A stretch of 64,000 nt of DNA from assembly GCF_019703515.2 (NCBI RefSeq), contig NC_059356.1, positions 20,613,197-20,677,196 of the forward strand. Reading direction: 5' to 3'. The DNA comes from Myxocyprinus asiaticus. Taxonomy: Eukaryota; Chordata; Actinopteri; Cypriniformes; Catostomidae. The translations under genes were made by a program, and so were the position numbers. The notes beneath the pieces are model-generated. The model was not told where the DNA came from. It searched no databases and saw only the letters and a list, made by a program, of their open reading frames with translations. This document shows, one piece after another, positions 32,091-43,617 of this stretch (position 1 is the stretch's first letter; each line of letters opens with the position of its first letter).

Positions 32091-34133
32091 TGCCAACTGT
32101 GTCACGTCAAGCCTTATAACTCTGTGTTGGATGTTTATAATTTCTCCTGATATTTGCGTAGACCACCTATATATTTGGTTTTAGTATGTAAGTGTCCTGG
32201 GGCATCTGTGCTCAGAATTACAAATCTACAATTCCTTAATGATTGTAACTTTACTTTTCCCACAACATTTTTACTGCTGATACCGACTGTCTCTATTCAG
32301 CAAAACAGGCAGCAGCTGTTCAGCCTCAGATTTTATCAGTAAATACTGGGGCAAATTAAAAAAAAAAAATTTCAGTCCTTTCATACAGGTTCTGTCATTC
32401 TTGTGCAGTTTTTCTTGACTTTGAAATAATATCCTTGTGGGCTGTGAGCTACTCCTGGAAGTTTTCAATGAGTGACAGTGCTGGGCATAAGTTCAGAACA
32501 ACACCTCTCTCTCACCGTGTCCCAGACTGAAAACGACAGACAACCTTTTCTTCACACCACTCGAAAGACTAGTCTGAACTTCGGGGTCAGCTTGAACGCA
32601 GTTTTCTAAATAATGAATTAAAAGAGCTGAATTGATCAACTCTTCTTCTTTGAACAGCCAATAGAAGAAGGAATGTTGAACTCCTGCATCATGGGTCAAC
32701 ATGGCAACACTGCTAATTCAAAGACTAAGTGAGGAAAGATCAAGCTATGCTCCAGTAATGATTCACAAACAGTTATTTTCAGAATATCTGTCTCTCTGGA
32801 TGTTTTGTTTTGTTTTGTTCATTGTACTGATTTTTTTGTTGTTTTTTTTTTTGTTTTTTTGTGTGTGACTCATCAAACTCGTCTTGTGCAGATAGATGAC
32901 ATCTAACAAGTGTTACCATTAGTAACACAGAAACACACACATTATACTTTTTCACAGATTATAAGTCAGATTTAATAGACAGCATGTCTTTCTCTTTTGG
33001 TTCTGTGTGCTTATCATTTTCTTAACATCCTCCAGAGAGACATAAGTCTGTGCACACACTACTACATTTTGAGAGTGACAAAAGTTATTGTTTTGTGTGT
33101 AGAGGAATACAGGAGTCACACCTACTGCCCCAAACTTGTGATGGTTGACTTCTCATTAACAATTGCAGTGTTTTGGCTGTGAACAAAAACACCAAAGGCA
33201 ACATATTAATCCATTTATTGTTACTTTTGAACAAATTAAACTTTTGTTTTAGACTTATTAGTGTCTGGCAGTTGTTAGAAAACCGCCATTTACAGAGGCG
33301 CCGTGTTTATGCTCGTTAAGCTGCTGCTTGACTGCACAGTAACATATGGGATTCCCTTAGATTGCAGGGCTGGTTGGAGCAACTAAGATGAAGAGAGGCA
33401 GACTGGAATTAAAACTAGTTCTTCAGCTTGGAACTAGTTCCAAGCTAACTAGTTAGTAGTACTTACTGACATTAAATTAAAATTGTTGAGAAAAAGAGCT
33501 TGACCTGTTACTTGCTTTGGATAAAAGTGTCCACCAAATGTATATCTGAATGGATCATTTCCATTGCATTTATGCTTTAGGTAGATGCTGCTATCTTAAG
33601 TGACTGACAATGCATTCAAGCTATACATTTTATAAATATGTGCATTTCCTGGGAAATGGTCTGTGACCTTGGCATAGTGCCACACTTTTCCATTTTAGCT
33701 ACAAAAACATAATTATGGTGCAGGGATTTGATAAGTCAGAGTAAACCCTGAAAAATGGAATAAATATCTGGTATCTTAGTGCTTTTTTTCTGTCATATCC
33801 TGACAATTTAGGAAGTAATTTATATACAATTTATAAATGCTCCCCTTCTTTTAAGAGGAAAAGACATCAGAGCTATGCTAATGCAGTGAGCTGAAAACAA
33901 CATCATCACTCATACAATGTACAGGACAGGTCATTTATTCTGTTATGCAGTTTGAGTTTATATTACATAACTGTATTCAGAGGGATGCTTAGTGCAATGG
34001 CTGTATGTGTCACTGTATTTAAAGACAGGTGCGCTTGTTCTCTCCTTCATTGTTTTAATTTTCTCTGCACAGTTTAATTCAGCTCAGGGTTTCCAGAGTA
34101 TCGCTGGGTCCAAAATTAACACCCACAAAGTGC
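32091..34133. other. Non-coding DNA, no gene recognised
   Basis: AT-rich sequence with a T-rich stretch near 32830-32860 and a diverged LINE-type tail at 33510-33543. The remaining sequence is unassigned. No open frame carries a recognisable domain. Confidence 0.5.
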
Positions 34134-34138
34134 CAATG

Positions 34139-34628
34139 TGTAACGATGAGTCAACGGAGTTTAGATCCATGTGCAGCTTTAATAACAATAAATGTAGTAA
34201 TACAGATAGGCAGGGGTCAATCACCAGCAACAGTAATATCCAAGGTAATCCAGAGAGGTAGTCAATAAACAGGCAAGAGGTCAGGGCAGATGGAAGACAA
34301 TCACAGGTTATATCCAGCTAAACAAGGCAGTAATAGTAGGCAAGACGCAATGGGTCAAAACAGGGTAAACAGTCCAAGATCATACACGGGAAATACAATA
34401 AACTCAGAGAATGCTCAGAAATGTCAGCCAGGGCAAAACAATACTTCACAATGATAGAGAGTGAGAGTGAGACTTAAATAGCTGAGTAAATGAGAAATAG
34501 CTGAGCAGGTAATCAGTGACAGGTATGGGGATTATGGGAAATGGAGTCCAGAGATTTAAAGTCAATCCCCAGGTGATGGAGCCCTCTGGCGGTGAGCGGT
34601 AGGAACAACAAAGGCAGGATTCATGACA
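34139..34628 (-). repeat. LTR (sense 3') of gag-only element 1
   Basis: 490-bp terminal repeat. It matches the other LTR in order and length apart from small indels, for example 'gtcaataaacaggcaagagg' present here only. It starts TG and ends CA on both strands. Confidence 0.88.
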
Positions 34629-34679
34629 GAGCCCTCCCCTGCGAGCGGCTCCCGAAGTGAGGAGGCAGATGACACCGGG

Positions 34680-34925
34680 GTCCAAAGAAACCAGGGCAGA
34701 TCAGGTAGACGACCAGGGAATGAACCAAGGGAGCCAGAGCAGACCAGGCAGATGGCCAGGAGTCCCAGGAGACCAGAACAGATCAGGTAGACGGTCAGGA
34801 GACCCAGAAGACTAAAGCAGATCAGGTGGACGACCAGGAAACCCAGAAGACCAGAGCAGATCAGGCAGACGGCCATGAAACCAAGGGGACCAGAGCAGAT
34901 CAGGTGGATGACCAGGAGACCCAGG
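34680..34925. repeat. 39-bp tandem repeats next to the sense 3' LTR
   Basis: 'agatcagg' recurs at 34698, 34780, 34819, 34858 and 34897, with 39-bp spacing over the last four. Each unit has the form 'gaccaggagacccagaaga'. They read 13 residues per unit on the minus strand (LICSGLLGLL-like in one frame), but the true frame is uncertain. Confidence 0.75.
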
Positions 34926-35274
34926 AGGCCATCTTAGGGTAGGGACTGGATCAGAAGACCTAGTTGACTACCACAGAGCTGAAACAGGGTCAGGAGGCCT
35001 GGGTGGTGACCCTAGATTGGAGACTGGAACCATGGAGGACTCTGAGGGCGGAGCTGTGGTAGGCGGAGCTGTAGGAGGCTCGAGAGGTGAAGCCATGGAA
35101 GGCTTAGCCATGGCAGACTCGAGGGGCAAGGGTGTAGAAGGCGGAGTCATGGCAGACTCGAAGGGTGAAGCCGTGGGAGGCTCGAGGAGCAGAGCCATAG
35201 AAGGCAGAGCCATGGCAAGCTCGAGGGGCAAAGTTGTAGAAGGCAGAGCCATGGCAGGCTCAAGGCTAAGAGAC

Positions 35275-35690
35275 CAAGATGACTGGGAAATGACTTCAGT
35301 GGTCGTGAACATGGACAGAGTCTCGGGAACGACCTCTGTGGTTGTGGGCATGGACAGAGTCTCGGGAGCGACCTCTGTGGTCGTGGGCATGGACAGAGTC
35401 TCGGGAGCGACCTCTGTGGTCGTGGGCATGGACTGAGACTTGGGAACAATCTCTGTGGTCGTGGGCTTAGACAGAGACTCGGGTACGACCTCTGTGGTCG
35501 TGGTTGTAGACAGAGACTCGGGTACGACCTCTGTGGTCAAGAACACTGGCAGAGACTTGGAAACAACCTCTGTGGTCGTGAACACTGGCAGAGACTTGGA
35601 AACGACCTCTGTGGTTGTGAACATGGGCAGAGACTCGGAGACAATCTCTGTGGTCGTGAACACTGGCAGAGACTTTGAAACGAAAGCTTT
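35275..35690. repeat. 39-bp coding minisatellite in element 1
   Basis: 'gacagag' recurs at 35314, 35353 and 35392 and as 'gactgag' at 35431, exactly 39 bp apart. The repeat keeps the 13-residue period in frame on the minus strand. About ten units in all, more divergent toward the right. Confidence 0.85.
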
Positions 35691-36019
35691 TCTCCTCCTC
35701 CTCCAGGAGGCCGAAGTTGGTGGTGCAGGCTCTGGGACAGATGAGGCAGGCAACGCAGGCTCTGGGACAGGCGAGGCTTCCAGCTCATTGGCCATGGCAG
35801 GCGTTGGCTCGTTGGCCGTGGTGGGCGTGGGCATTGGCCGTGGTGGGCGTGGAAATCAGCTTGGTGGCTTTGGCTGACATGGGCACTGACAATTTGTGGG
35901 AAAGGGTCTTTGTGGCCCTACGCACCGATATCAGTGGCGGATAATTCAACTTGGAGACAAGGGCCATGAAGGCCTTCGAGCAATGAGTCGCGGAAGGCTG
36001 GACTGTGGCATGGCGTGGA

Positions 36020-36475
36020 GCCGACTCAAATTTGACTGTGACAGGGCATGGAACAGACTCAGACGTGGCTGTGACATGGCATGGAGCAGTCTGGGGCATG
36101 GCTGTGACATGGCATGGAGCAGGCTGAGGCGTGGCAGTGATACGGCATGGAGCAGGCTGAGGCGTGGCTGTGACATGGCATGGAGAAGGCTGAGGCGTGG
36201 CTGTGACATGGCATGGAGCAGGCTGAGGCGTGACTATGACATGGCATGGAGCAGGCTGAGGCGTGGCTATGACATGGCATGGAGCAGGCTGAGGCGTGGC
36301 TGTGGCATGGCATGGCATGGAGCAGGCTGAGGCGTGGCTGTGGCATGGCATGGAGCAGGTTGAGGCGTGGCTGTGACATGACTTGGAGCAGGCTGAGGTT
36401 TGGCTATGACATGGCATGGAGCAGGATGAGGTTTGATTGTGACATGGTATGGAGCAGGCTGAGGCGTGGCTAACT
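36020..36475. repeat. 33-bp coding minisatellite in element 1
   Basis: 'gcagg' occurs with 33-bp spacing at 36119, 36152, 36218, 36251, 36284, 36322, 36355, 36388, 36421 and 36454 (36185 has gaagg). Earlier diverged units start near 36020, 36053 and 36086. The single 38-bp step is at 36284-36322. On the minus strand each unit encodes HVTATPQPAPC or a variant. The same unit occurs in element 2 at 56930-57045. Confidence 0.88.
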
Positions 36476-36730
36476 CGGAAGTTGGATTGTGAGAGGATGA
36501 TCCTCTGCGGCCAGTGTGTCGAGTACTAGCCTCACATATACCTCCCACGTGTAGTCTCCGGAGTCTGGCAATTCTCTCAACTGCCATGCTGTGAGTCCGA
36601 TCCGGTCTATGGATTTCAGAGCAGCATCATCAAAACCAGTGTGGGCGGCATCGGTTGAAAAGAAATGGGAGTACTCCCTTATTGATAAGTTCGCCTGGCT
36701 TAGTTGAACAAAGAATGCTGCTAGATCCAT
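36470..36730 (-). pseudogene. Gag core of LTR element 1
   Basis: The 86-codon frame starts MDLAAFFVQLSQANLSIREY and runs through FDDAALKSIDRIGLTAWQLR and YVRLVLDTLAAEDHPLTIQL to a stop at the edge of the 33-bp repeats. It aligns by eye along its length with the gag core of element 2 (QGNRPLDDYVEDF, FNEVALKDCFRFGLNESISF, AQYIDLALRF). Both look like the Ty3/Gypsy Retrotrans_gag fold (Q....L.DY...F, ..AL...F..GL). No CCHC zinc knuckle follows. The sense 5' LTR ends 114 bp upstream. The frame after the stop continues in another phase. Confidence 0.75.
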
Positions 36731-36844
36731 GGTGCGGTGAATTGTTCTAGATGAGGCTGGGTGTGCCGCTGGGTTCGATGAAGGAGTTGAGACCTCGGTG
36801 GTTAGTTGAAAAAAGCTGCTGGAATGGTTTGTGGCGAAGCCTTC

Positions 36845-37309
36845 TGTAATGATGAGTCAATGGAGTTGAGGTCCATGTGCAGCTTTAATAACAATAAACG
36901 TAACAATACGGATAGGCAGGGGTCAGTCACCAGCAACAGTAATATCCAAGGTAATCCAGAGAGGTAGTAGGCGGCAGACAATCACAGGTTATATCCAGGT
37001 AAACAAGGCAGTAATAGTAGGCAGGCAGCAGTGGGTCAAAACAGGGTAAACAGTCCAGGATCATACACAGGAAATACAATAAACTCAGAGAATGCTCAGA
37101 AATGTCAGCCAGGGCCAAACAAGACTTTGCAATGATAGAGAGTGAGAGTGAGACATAAATAGCTGAGTAAATGAGAAACAGCTGAGGAGGTAATCAGTGA
37201 CAGGAACGGGGATTATGGGAAATGGAGTCCAGAGAGTTAATGTCAATCCCCAGGTGATGGAGCCCTCTGGTGGTGAGCGGGAGGAACAAAAAAGGCGGAA
37301 TTCATGACA
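36845..37309 (-). repeat. LTR (sense 5') of gag-only element 1
   Basis: 465-bp direct repeat of 34139-34628, with the same TG and CA ends. It is followed by the target duplication 'caatg' at 37310-37314. No tRNA-complementary primer site starting TGG is evident just inside this LTR. Confidence 0.88.
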
Positions 37310-37314
37310 CAATG

Positions 37315-37518
37315 CAAGTAAAAATTGGCTTTGGCCAGTAAATAAAACTGATTTACTTTCCAGGTGGCCAATAACTTTATTAAGAAATGCATTACATGGT
37401 TTAAATCTAATTGTTGGAATGATAATCAGACCCTAGCTGACAACGTAACTTGCACATCTTCTGATAACTTCTGTGGAAAATTTGCCATCAAAAGTTTATC
37501 TATGATGCTAAAGGTTAT

Positions 37519-37563
<45 letters not shown>

Positions 37564-37962
37564 CCATGTGGCGACACATGTGGAATAGTCACCAAATCAC
37601 CAAAGCGGTTTATCTTTTGAAGTTATTGTGACTGGTTCGGTTTCACAGACTCATCTCGAGACACAATGTCCAGCGCTGTTTGTAACAAAGATGCAAGAAC
37701 AAAACAGCAAACATAATTCCATTGTTTTAGTGACAAAATATCAGAGTTGTGGCTTGGTAGATTGTCAGCGCACTTTGATATGTTGCATGGTAGTGTGCAG
37801 GTGACCTGAGTCCCAAATCTTGCCACTCAATCTGTCACCTCTCAACTGACATGTCAATAAAAATGTCAATAAGTAATACTAATAATGCAGAATACTAGTA
37901 AGAAATATTTATGGCTGATGAAGTTTTTCAGTTCACTCGACATTAACAGATGTGGCAAAAAA
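37315..37962. other. Non-coding DNA with a poly-T tract
   Basis: A T-rich tract spans 37518-37560, with about 32 uninterrupted T. Nothing else is recognised. Confidence 0.55.
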
Positions 37963-38332
37963 CTAGAGATCAACCGATATTTAGACTTTTCCTCTTAGTT
38001 GGTTATCAGTGTTTTAATATCAGGTTTAGGCTACCAATAAATTTAGACATAGCCCAAAACAAAGATGAACTCACATTGTGTAAGGCAAATTGTGAAAAGG
38101 CTTAAATTACAAAAAACTCAAAATTTTAGCCCACATCACGTAAAGAAACTTGTAAAGACAAGTGTGTATTGCAAATAAATGGGTTAAATTAATTCTTTGT
38201 TCACTGTGCGCAATATTAGTTTCGTAAAGCAGGTTGTTCACCTTCAATACAAACAATAAGTAAAATTGATTTTTAGACACTTAACATTTAAAAAAAAATC
38301 CTGATTTCATAAAACTATCAGTCAATCTCTAG
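37963..38332. repeat. MITE-like repeat with 'ctagagat..ac.gat' ends
   Basis: The left end 'ctagagatcaaccgat' and the right end 'atcagtcaatctctag' are inverse over about 13 of 16 positions. The 'caaccgatat' phrase links it loosely to the repeat at 11300-12340. Non-coding interior. Confidence 0.5.
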
Positions 38333-39198
38333 CAAGAAGTTAAATTTGGACTCTGCAAGCAAGTATCTAGACTCACACCCAATTCGCCTCAAACCCCATT
38401 GTAACCTTCTTGCTGTTGTGCCCTGCCTTCAGCAGCACGCCCATTTACTCTGAGACCACTTACTTACACACCAGCATTTCCCTGTCACCACTCTGAGCTC
38501 TCTAGTGTCAGAGGTGTGAGTACAGTTTCTTTTCTCTCCTTTTATCTCATCCCTTTCTTATTTTATTTTTTTATTTGTTTTATTCCAGCACAATACACAG
38601 TTTTTACTGTCAATAGTCCGAAAGAGCCTACTGAAACATCTCTTCCCCAAGAGAGAGCCTAAAAATCTCAGAGCTGCTTCTCGCAGTGCCTTGGGTATGG
38701 GACAACTTAGTAAGATAGAGCCCTCTTATGCTTAAAATTCTGCTCTGAATCTTCCCTGTGCATTCCACAGTCAGAGGAGACAACTTTACCTTGGGCACTT
38801 TATACAGCATCCATTACCCATCTACTCAGCAGGGTATTAACTGAAGCCAGAATGCATAAGGATGCGTCTCCAGGGCATAGCAGCCATGTCTCATTACTCT
38901 ATTACAGGTCAAACCTTGTGCTCTAAGCGTCGCAAGTCCATCGCTGCACTTCCTGATCATATTTGATGCTCGTCATGTATTAAATATGTTCTTTCATTTT
39001 AAATGGTATGCCATGATACTGCACCATGGTGGATGTCATTGTTGGAAACGTTCCGGACAGAGTATGTAAGCGGAGTGGAGCGACAGGAACTTCCCCTCCG
39101 AGCTTGAAGCGTTCTGTAATAGTGAAGTCTATAATACCTGGAGAGAGTGATCTATCAGCATTACTTTTCATCTCAGTGGCAGTACTCGGCTGGTGCAG
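38333..39198. other. Non-coding DNA, nothing recognised
   Basis: No gene or repeat is identified. The short open frames on both strands at 38980-39232 overlap one another and lack domains. Confidence 0.5.
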
Positions 39199-39440
39199 GA
39201 CTGTCATTTATTCACCCTCATGTTTTTTCTAATCCTCTTTGACTTTCTGTCTTCTGTGGAATATAAATAGAACATGTCAGGCAGAATGACAACCTCAGTC
39301 ACCATTCACTTTCTTTGTATGGAAAAGCAATATATCAGTGACCTTAATGGTGACTGAGGATGATCTCCTTTTGTGCTCCATGGAAGAAAGAAAGTCTTAT
39401 GAGTTTGGAACAACATGAGAGTGAATAAATGACAAATCTT
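39199..39440. repeat. Palindromic MITE (Angel-like)
   Basis: 'ctgtcatttattcaccctca' at the left pairs with 'gagagtgaataaatgaca' at the right. The inner 'tgtcttctgtggaata' pairs with 'tgctccatggaagaaag', and 'cagtcaccattcact' with 'aatggtgactgagg'. Confidence 0.7.
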
Positions 39441-40803
39441 TCTTCATTTAGGGTCTCTCTTCAGGCAAAATCACGCAACTCAGCTCCCTGTTCCACCGTG
39501 GTGGCTTTTCACTTCACCTTCAAGAAACATACACAAAAAGACGATGAGCACCTTTAATCCCTGCCACTGTGCTGCCACATAACAGCACCATGTTGCTGTA
39601 GAAACAGCTTGAATGCCAGTTTGGTAATCTCTCATCAGATGCTGTTGTGCGCCTCCCACACATTTCCAGCTACAGAAGCCTTCTGGACCGGTGCCAGATA
39701 TCCATAACTAAATAACCTTCAACTTCAGTGTCTGCGCTCAGAGTGGCACTCCGTGGGATAGCGAATGTAATGGCTTTAATGAAGCATCCAAATGCAGAGG
39801 CGTCCTCATAGAATGTGATTGATAGGAGCTTAATTCAGTTTTACTGGCCTCTAATGATTCTTTGAAAGAATGAGATGGGCTAGGACAGGCCTGAGAAGTG
39901 ATGGAGGCTGTTTTGTGGCATTCCTGGATAATGAATGCACCCAATACACCATGTAACCAATGGCCATGTAGTGTTCGGATGATCACAGGGCATAAAACAT
40001 TGAGCTCAACACATTTTCAGGTAATCATTGGTCATTTACAGCCATCGAGTCCTGGACTGCACTGCGGTCACTTTTTATTCAGCACCACACAGAGTTTGAC
40101 TGGCTGCCCACCATTTTTGACACATGAAATGTCCTTTTCTTTTTCCACAGACAGCAAATTATTACTACTTTGTTATCACCAGTGTGTTCTCTCTGCTTTG
40201 ACCTTAAAATGCTCTTTTTCTGTTAAGCCCATGATATTTGGTTTCCACTTTGATATTGCTACTTTAAATCCCATGAAACATGCCATTTTAGCTGTGGGAT
40301 ATAGCACCAACAGTATATAAAAATATTCGACTCATTCACGATTTTCTCTATTATTGCAAACATGACACTAAAGGTGAACACATAGTTAATTGCTTCTTTA
40401 ACATGGTTATTTAATTAAAGTTTGCCTGGCACCGCTCAAAAGAGTAATTGTACCTTAGTTAAATGCAGCCAATTAAAGGAATAATTAGAATCAATTGACT
40501 GAACATAGCCGGGCTTGATTACAGGCAGCCCTGCTCAATATTAACCTTTGTCACCAGAGTTAAGTTTTCAGCACAACAGATTTTACAAGTACATTATGAT
40601 ATAATCAGAAGAATTCCCTGAAGAGGTCAAATAAATGTTGTTTGTACCTGTATTAAAATCTTTTAGTATTTAAATTGATACAGAACCTTTTCTCACACTG
40701 GGACACCATAGAATCACAGTGTTAACTGTATCCATAAAAAAATGGAGAGCTTGGTAGTGAATCATCCATTGAATGATTCAGGCAGTAACAAAAGATCCAT
40801 TGT

Positions 40804-40882
40804 TGGAGCTGTGGTGCAGCAGTTAGCACACATGCTCTAATTAAAGCCATGGTGCTCATGTGGGTGATAAGGCTTCAGTCCA
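40804..40882 (+). repeat. tRNA-like SINE head, degenerate
   Basis: 'gctgtggtgcagcagttagc' resembles a Pol III A box and 'ggcttcagtcc' a B box, spaced as in tRNA-derived SINEs. The sequence after it turns T-rich and low-complexity, and no clear tail was found. A functional tRNA is unlikely because the acceptor arms do not pair. Confidence 0.4.
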
Positions 40883-40975
40883 ACCTGTGTTGTGTTGTGT
40901 TTATTTTGTTTTTGTTTTTTTTAATAATATACTTTCTTATCAGAGCCATACAAGCCCATAAATAAAAATAAAAAG

Positions 40976-41190
40976 ATCATTACAAACAAAATAGAACAAA
41001 ATAGAACAGCGAAATAAAACAAAAAATGAACAAAGTAAAACAAAATAGAACAAAACGAAACCAAACAGAACACAAAAAAATAACAAAATAAAACAGAATG
41101 AAACAAAACAGAACAAACAAAACCAAACAGAACAGAACGAAATGAAATAAAACAATGCAATAAAACAAAACAAAACAAAATGGAACAAAG
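40976..41190. repeat. AACAAAAT-type low-complexity tract
   Basis: Repeated 'aaaatagaac', 'aaacaaaac' and 'aaccaaacagaac' units give a polypurine-like plus strand. The three long minus-strand frames here are artefacts of this composition. Confidence 0.85.
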
Positions 41191-42918
41191 AAAATGCTTG
41201 CCTAATTTCCAGGATGCTGTACAGACAGTTAAGTGTTCAATGGACATACACTCCAAAAGTTGAACAGTATGCATTCTGAATTGTAAGGTCATTTTGTGTC
41301 AAAGCAAAATTGAAGTTTTTGAAGTTAAATTAAAAGTTTTTTTTTTCTTTTTTTCTTTTCTTCATTATGTCATGTCTTTTTAAAGTTTGGTTTCTTTGTT
41401 CATGTCATGTCTTTCTTAATTGTTCCCTCTTCATGTGTTCCCAGGTAAGTCAATGTTACCATAATAGTATAAAGCTATGCATCAGATGCACTAAAGACTG
41501 TCATCCCCTTAAGACTGTCATCATCAACTTCAAAACAAACATTAAACAGAACAAAAGATAAACAAAAACTCACAAAAAGCAACATTTCAACAAGAAGAAT
41601 GGTTTGTCAGATCCTAACTGTACCATTATTTCTGTAAAACAGGCTAAATGTGTTTGTTGTGATGTGAAAGATTGATATTTTAGGCAGCATTTGAATACAG
41701 TCATTGAAGCTAAAGTTGGCACAACAACTGTGTGAGGGTGTATTTACCTTTCCTTACAGATGGCTATTTGTGTTTTGTGGGTTTATCATAGTAATTAAAT
41801 ATTCTAAAAAGTGTTATTCATTCACTCAGGTCTCCTTAATGTACTATTAAATCAGAAGTGCTTGGAATGGGTATTTACTGTGGTAGGGTGCCCTGGTCTC
41901 ACAAGTTGTATGTGGTATTCAGTGTTTAGCCCATTTCTATAAGCGACTTGACAGTTTAGTTGCTTTGAAAAGTTGCATGAGAAAGCTGCAGTTTCCAAGC
42001 AGACCTCAGTGTTTTGGAGGATTGAGGGTCTGTGAGTAGGCTCATGATTATAGCCTTGAGATCACACTTTGAGATGGGGATATGCTTGATTATTAATGTC
42101 AGAATGTTAAAACACTGATGGTTTTTGAGTTATTCATGTGGATGATAGACATCGAGGGAGATGGTTGTTTTGATTATTGCCGGAGCACCGCACATTTGAA
42201 CAACTGTTGTTGTGAGCGATTACCCTCCATTTGAAGCCTCTTCTGAACGTTTCCAACTGCTTCCTTTATGGGTTTGTTGATGTCTTGAGAGCGAGTCGGA
42301 TGTGTTGACATGTTTAAATCTTACGTTCGCTGGCCAAGTGGAAATAACAATATGAGCTGCAAACCACTTTAGCAATAACTAGGCTTCCTCTTGGAGTTCA
42401 CATTAGCTAAATTAGACTTCCTTTTTGTTGTTGTGCCAAGCGGCTTTTCAATCAGTAGTAAATTATGGAAATTGGCTGTCCTTTATTTTGATATTCATGA
42501 TTTTGTGAAGAAATTGCTGTAGAACTGCAGCTTATGGCTTATTACACTTTTTTAGTAAAACAATCTTTACATTTGCATCTAACTCATCTACTACAATACA
42601 CCTAAAAATACACCTAAAACAAAGTGTTCTCATAATTTCTCCAAAATTACCCCAGTAACCTCAGAAAGTGTCCTTTTTTAGAAGAGATCTCAACAACATC
42701 TCAAGCGGTGCTCAGATTTGCCAAGTCTGCCATATAAAGTCAGAGGTTTCAATATGAACTGAACATTTCTCATTGAATTCTTCCAAGATTAAATTATCCA
42801 AGCTATGTTTAGGTTTGGGAACCAAAAACAAGTTGTTGTTTAGAACTGGATCTACATAGTATTAACCATATGGGGTTAGTGACTTTCAGTTCTGTTAGCG
42901 GTTCCCGAATGTGCAATC

Positions 42919-43097
42919 TAATGGGGCTTTTCCACTGCATGGTACGGCTCGACTACTTATGCAATTATGACGATCAGCCTATAATCCCACCCACATTGAG
43001 GCTGCACTAAACTGCTGTGGAAAAGCAAGCTCAGAAAAGTAAAGCAAGCAGAGTCGAGTCGAGTCTAACCGTAACGTGCAGTGGAAAAGTGCCATTA
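42919..43097. repeat. Small MITE with 21-bp inverted ends
   Basis: 'taatggggcttttccactgc' followed by a (42919-42939) is inverted at 43077-43097 ('tgcagtggaaaagtgccatt' followed by a), with two mismatches. Inside, 'ggctcgactac' and 'gtcgagtcgagtc' add partial symmetry. No coding content. Confidence 0.75.
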
Positions 43098-43439
43098 TAA
43101 GACGGTTCTATCTCCATAGCATTGAAACACAGCTTGTCCCCGAATGAATGACTCCTAATTTGTGAGACTTGATAGGTGAGATGTGAACCTCTGAGCATTT
43201 TTGGGGGGGCAGGTATAAACACACAAATATGAACATAATTCTTTAGTGGTCTCTTTGAAATTTTGCACAGCCATGGGCTATTTTCTGTTTTAATAATTGC
43301 TTGTTGAGGAACTGTTTTGCATCTCATATATTCCGGAGTTTGTTTGACGAATCTCACCCAGTTTACTAAATTAGATTGGCAAAACCTTTTCTTTTTTTCT
43401 CTCAGAAAAGAGTTGCTTCATGTTACACACTGAGGTTCG
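43098..43439. other. Non-coding DNA, nothing recognised
   Basis: Unassigned sequence. The minus-strand frame at 43031-43357 has no domain. Confidence 0.5.
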
Positions 43440-43447
43440 ATCTCTAG

Positions 43448-43553
43448 TAGGGCTGCAAATAACAATTATTTGGATAATCGATTAATCTTCGATTATTTCT
43501 TAAATAATCGATTAATCGGATAAAAAACTGAATTTTATTTCCTGTATTTTATT

Positions 43554-43617
<64 letters not shown>

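Larger units (their letters stand above)
34968..36480 (-). pseudogene. Repeat-rich Pro/Thr/Ser tail region of element 1 gag protein
   Basis: Read on the minus strand, the region begins with about 14 tandem 33-bp units (36454 down to 36020) encoding 11-residue repeats of the type HVTATPQPAPC. One unit near 36284-36321 is 38 bp and shifts the frame. Next, about ten 39-bp units (35690 to 35275) encode TTTEV.PE.LSMP-type repeats of 13 residues, in the frame of 34968-35834. Then comes a Pro/Leu-rich end (PLESAMAKPSMASPLEPPTA, PRPPDPVSALW). No known fold. It follows the gag core on the minus strand and was probably one protein before the frameshifts. Confidence 0.7.
34139..37309 (-). mobile_element. 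Gag-only LTR retroelement 1 (3.2 kb)
   Basis: LTRs at 34139-34628 and 36845-37309 are direct repeats. Both begin 'tgtaa.gatgagtcaa' and end 'ttcatgaca', and the element is flanked by the 5-bp duplication 'caatg' (34134-34138 and 37310-37314). The coding sense is minus. A polypurine tract 'aggggagggctc' lies directly upstream of the sense 3' LTR (34629-34640). The only recognisable protein is gag-like. No protease, RT, RNase H or integrase motif is present and there is little room for them. It would depend on an autonomous relative, probably Ty3/Gypsy-like. Confidence 0.88.
39441..42918. other. Non-coding DNA with low-complexity tract and possible conserved block
   Basis: No gene is recognised. 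40380-40560 is rich in AATTA/TTAAT motifs and shows no repeat hallmark. 40804-40882 resembles a SINE head. 40976-41190 is an AACAAAATAG-type low-complexity tract whose complement gives Phe/Leu/Val-rich spurious frames. 42200-42480 is unassigned. Confidence 0.5.

Noticed and set aside
35017..36473. Long plus-strand frames rich in Met, Gly and Arg repeats
   Set aside because: They are the complement of the coding minisatellites. The minus-strand frame joins to a gag core and fits the LTR orientation.
40921..41292. Minus-strand frames rich in Phe, Val, Leu and Cys
   Set aside because: They arise from the AACAAAAT-type low-complexity tract and are not a membrane protein.
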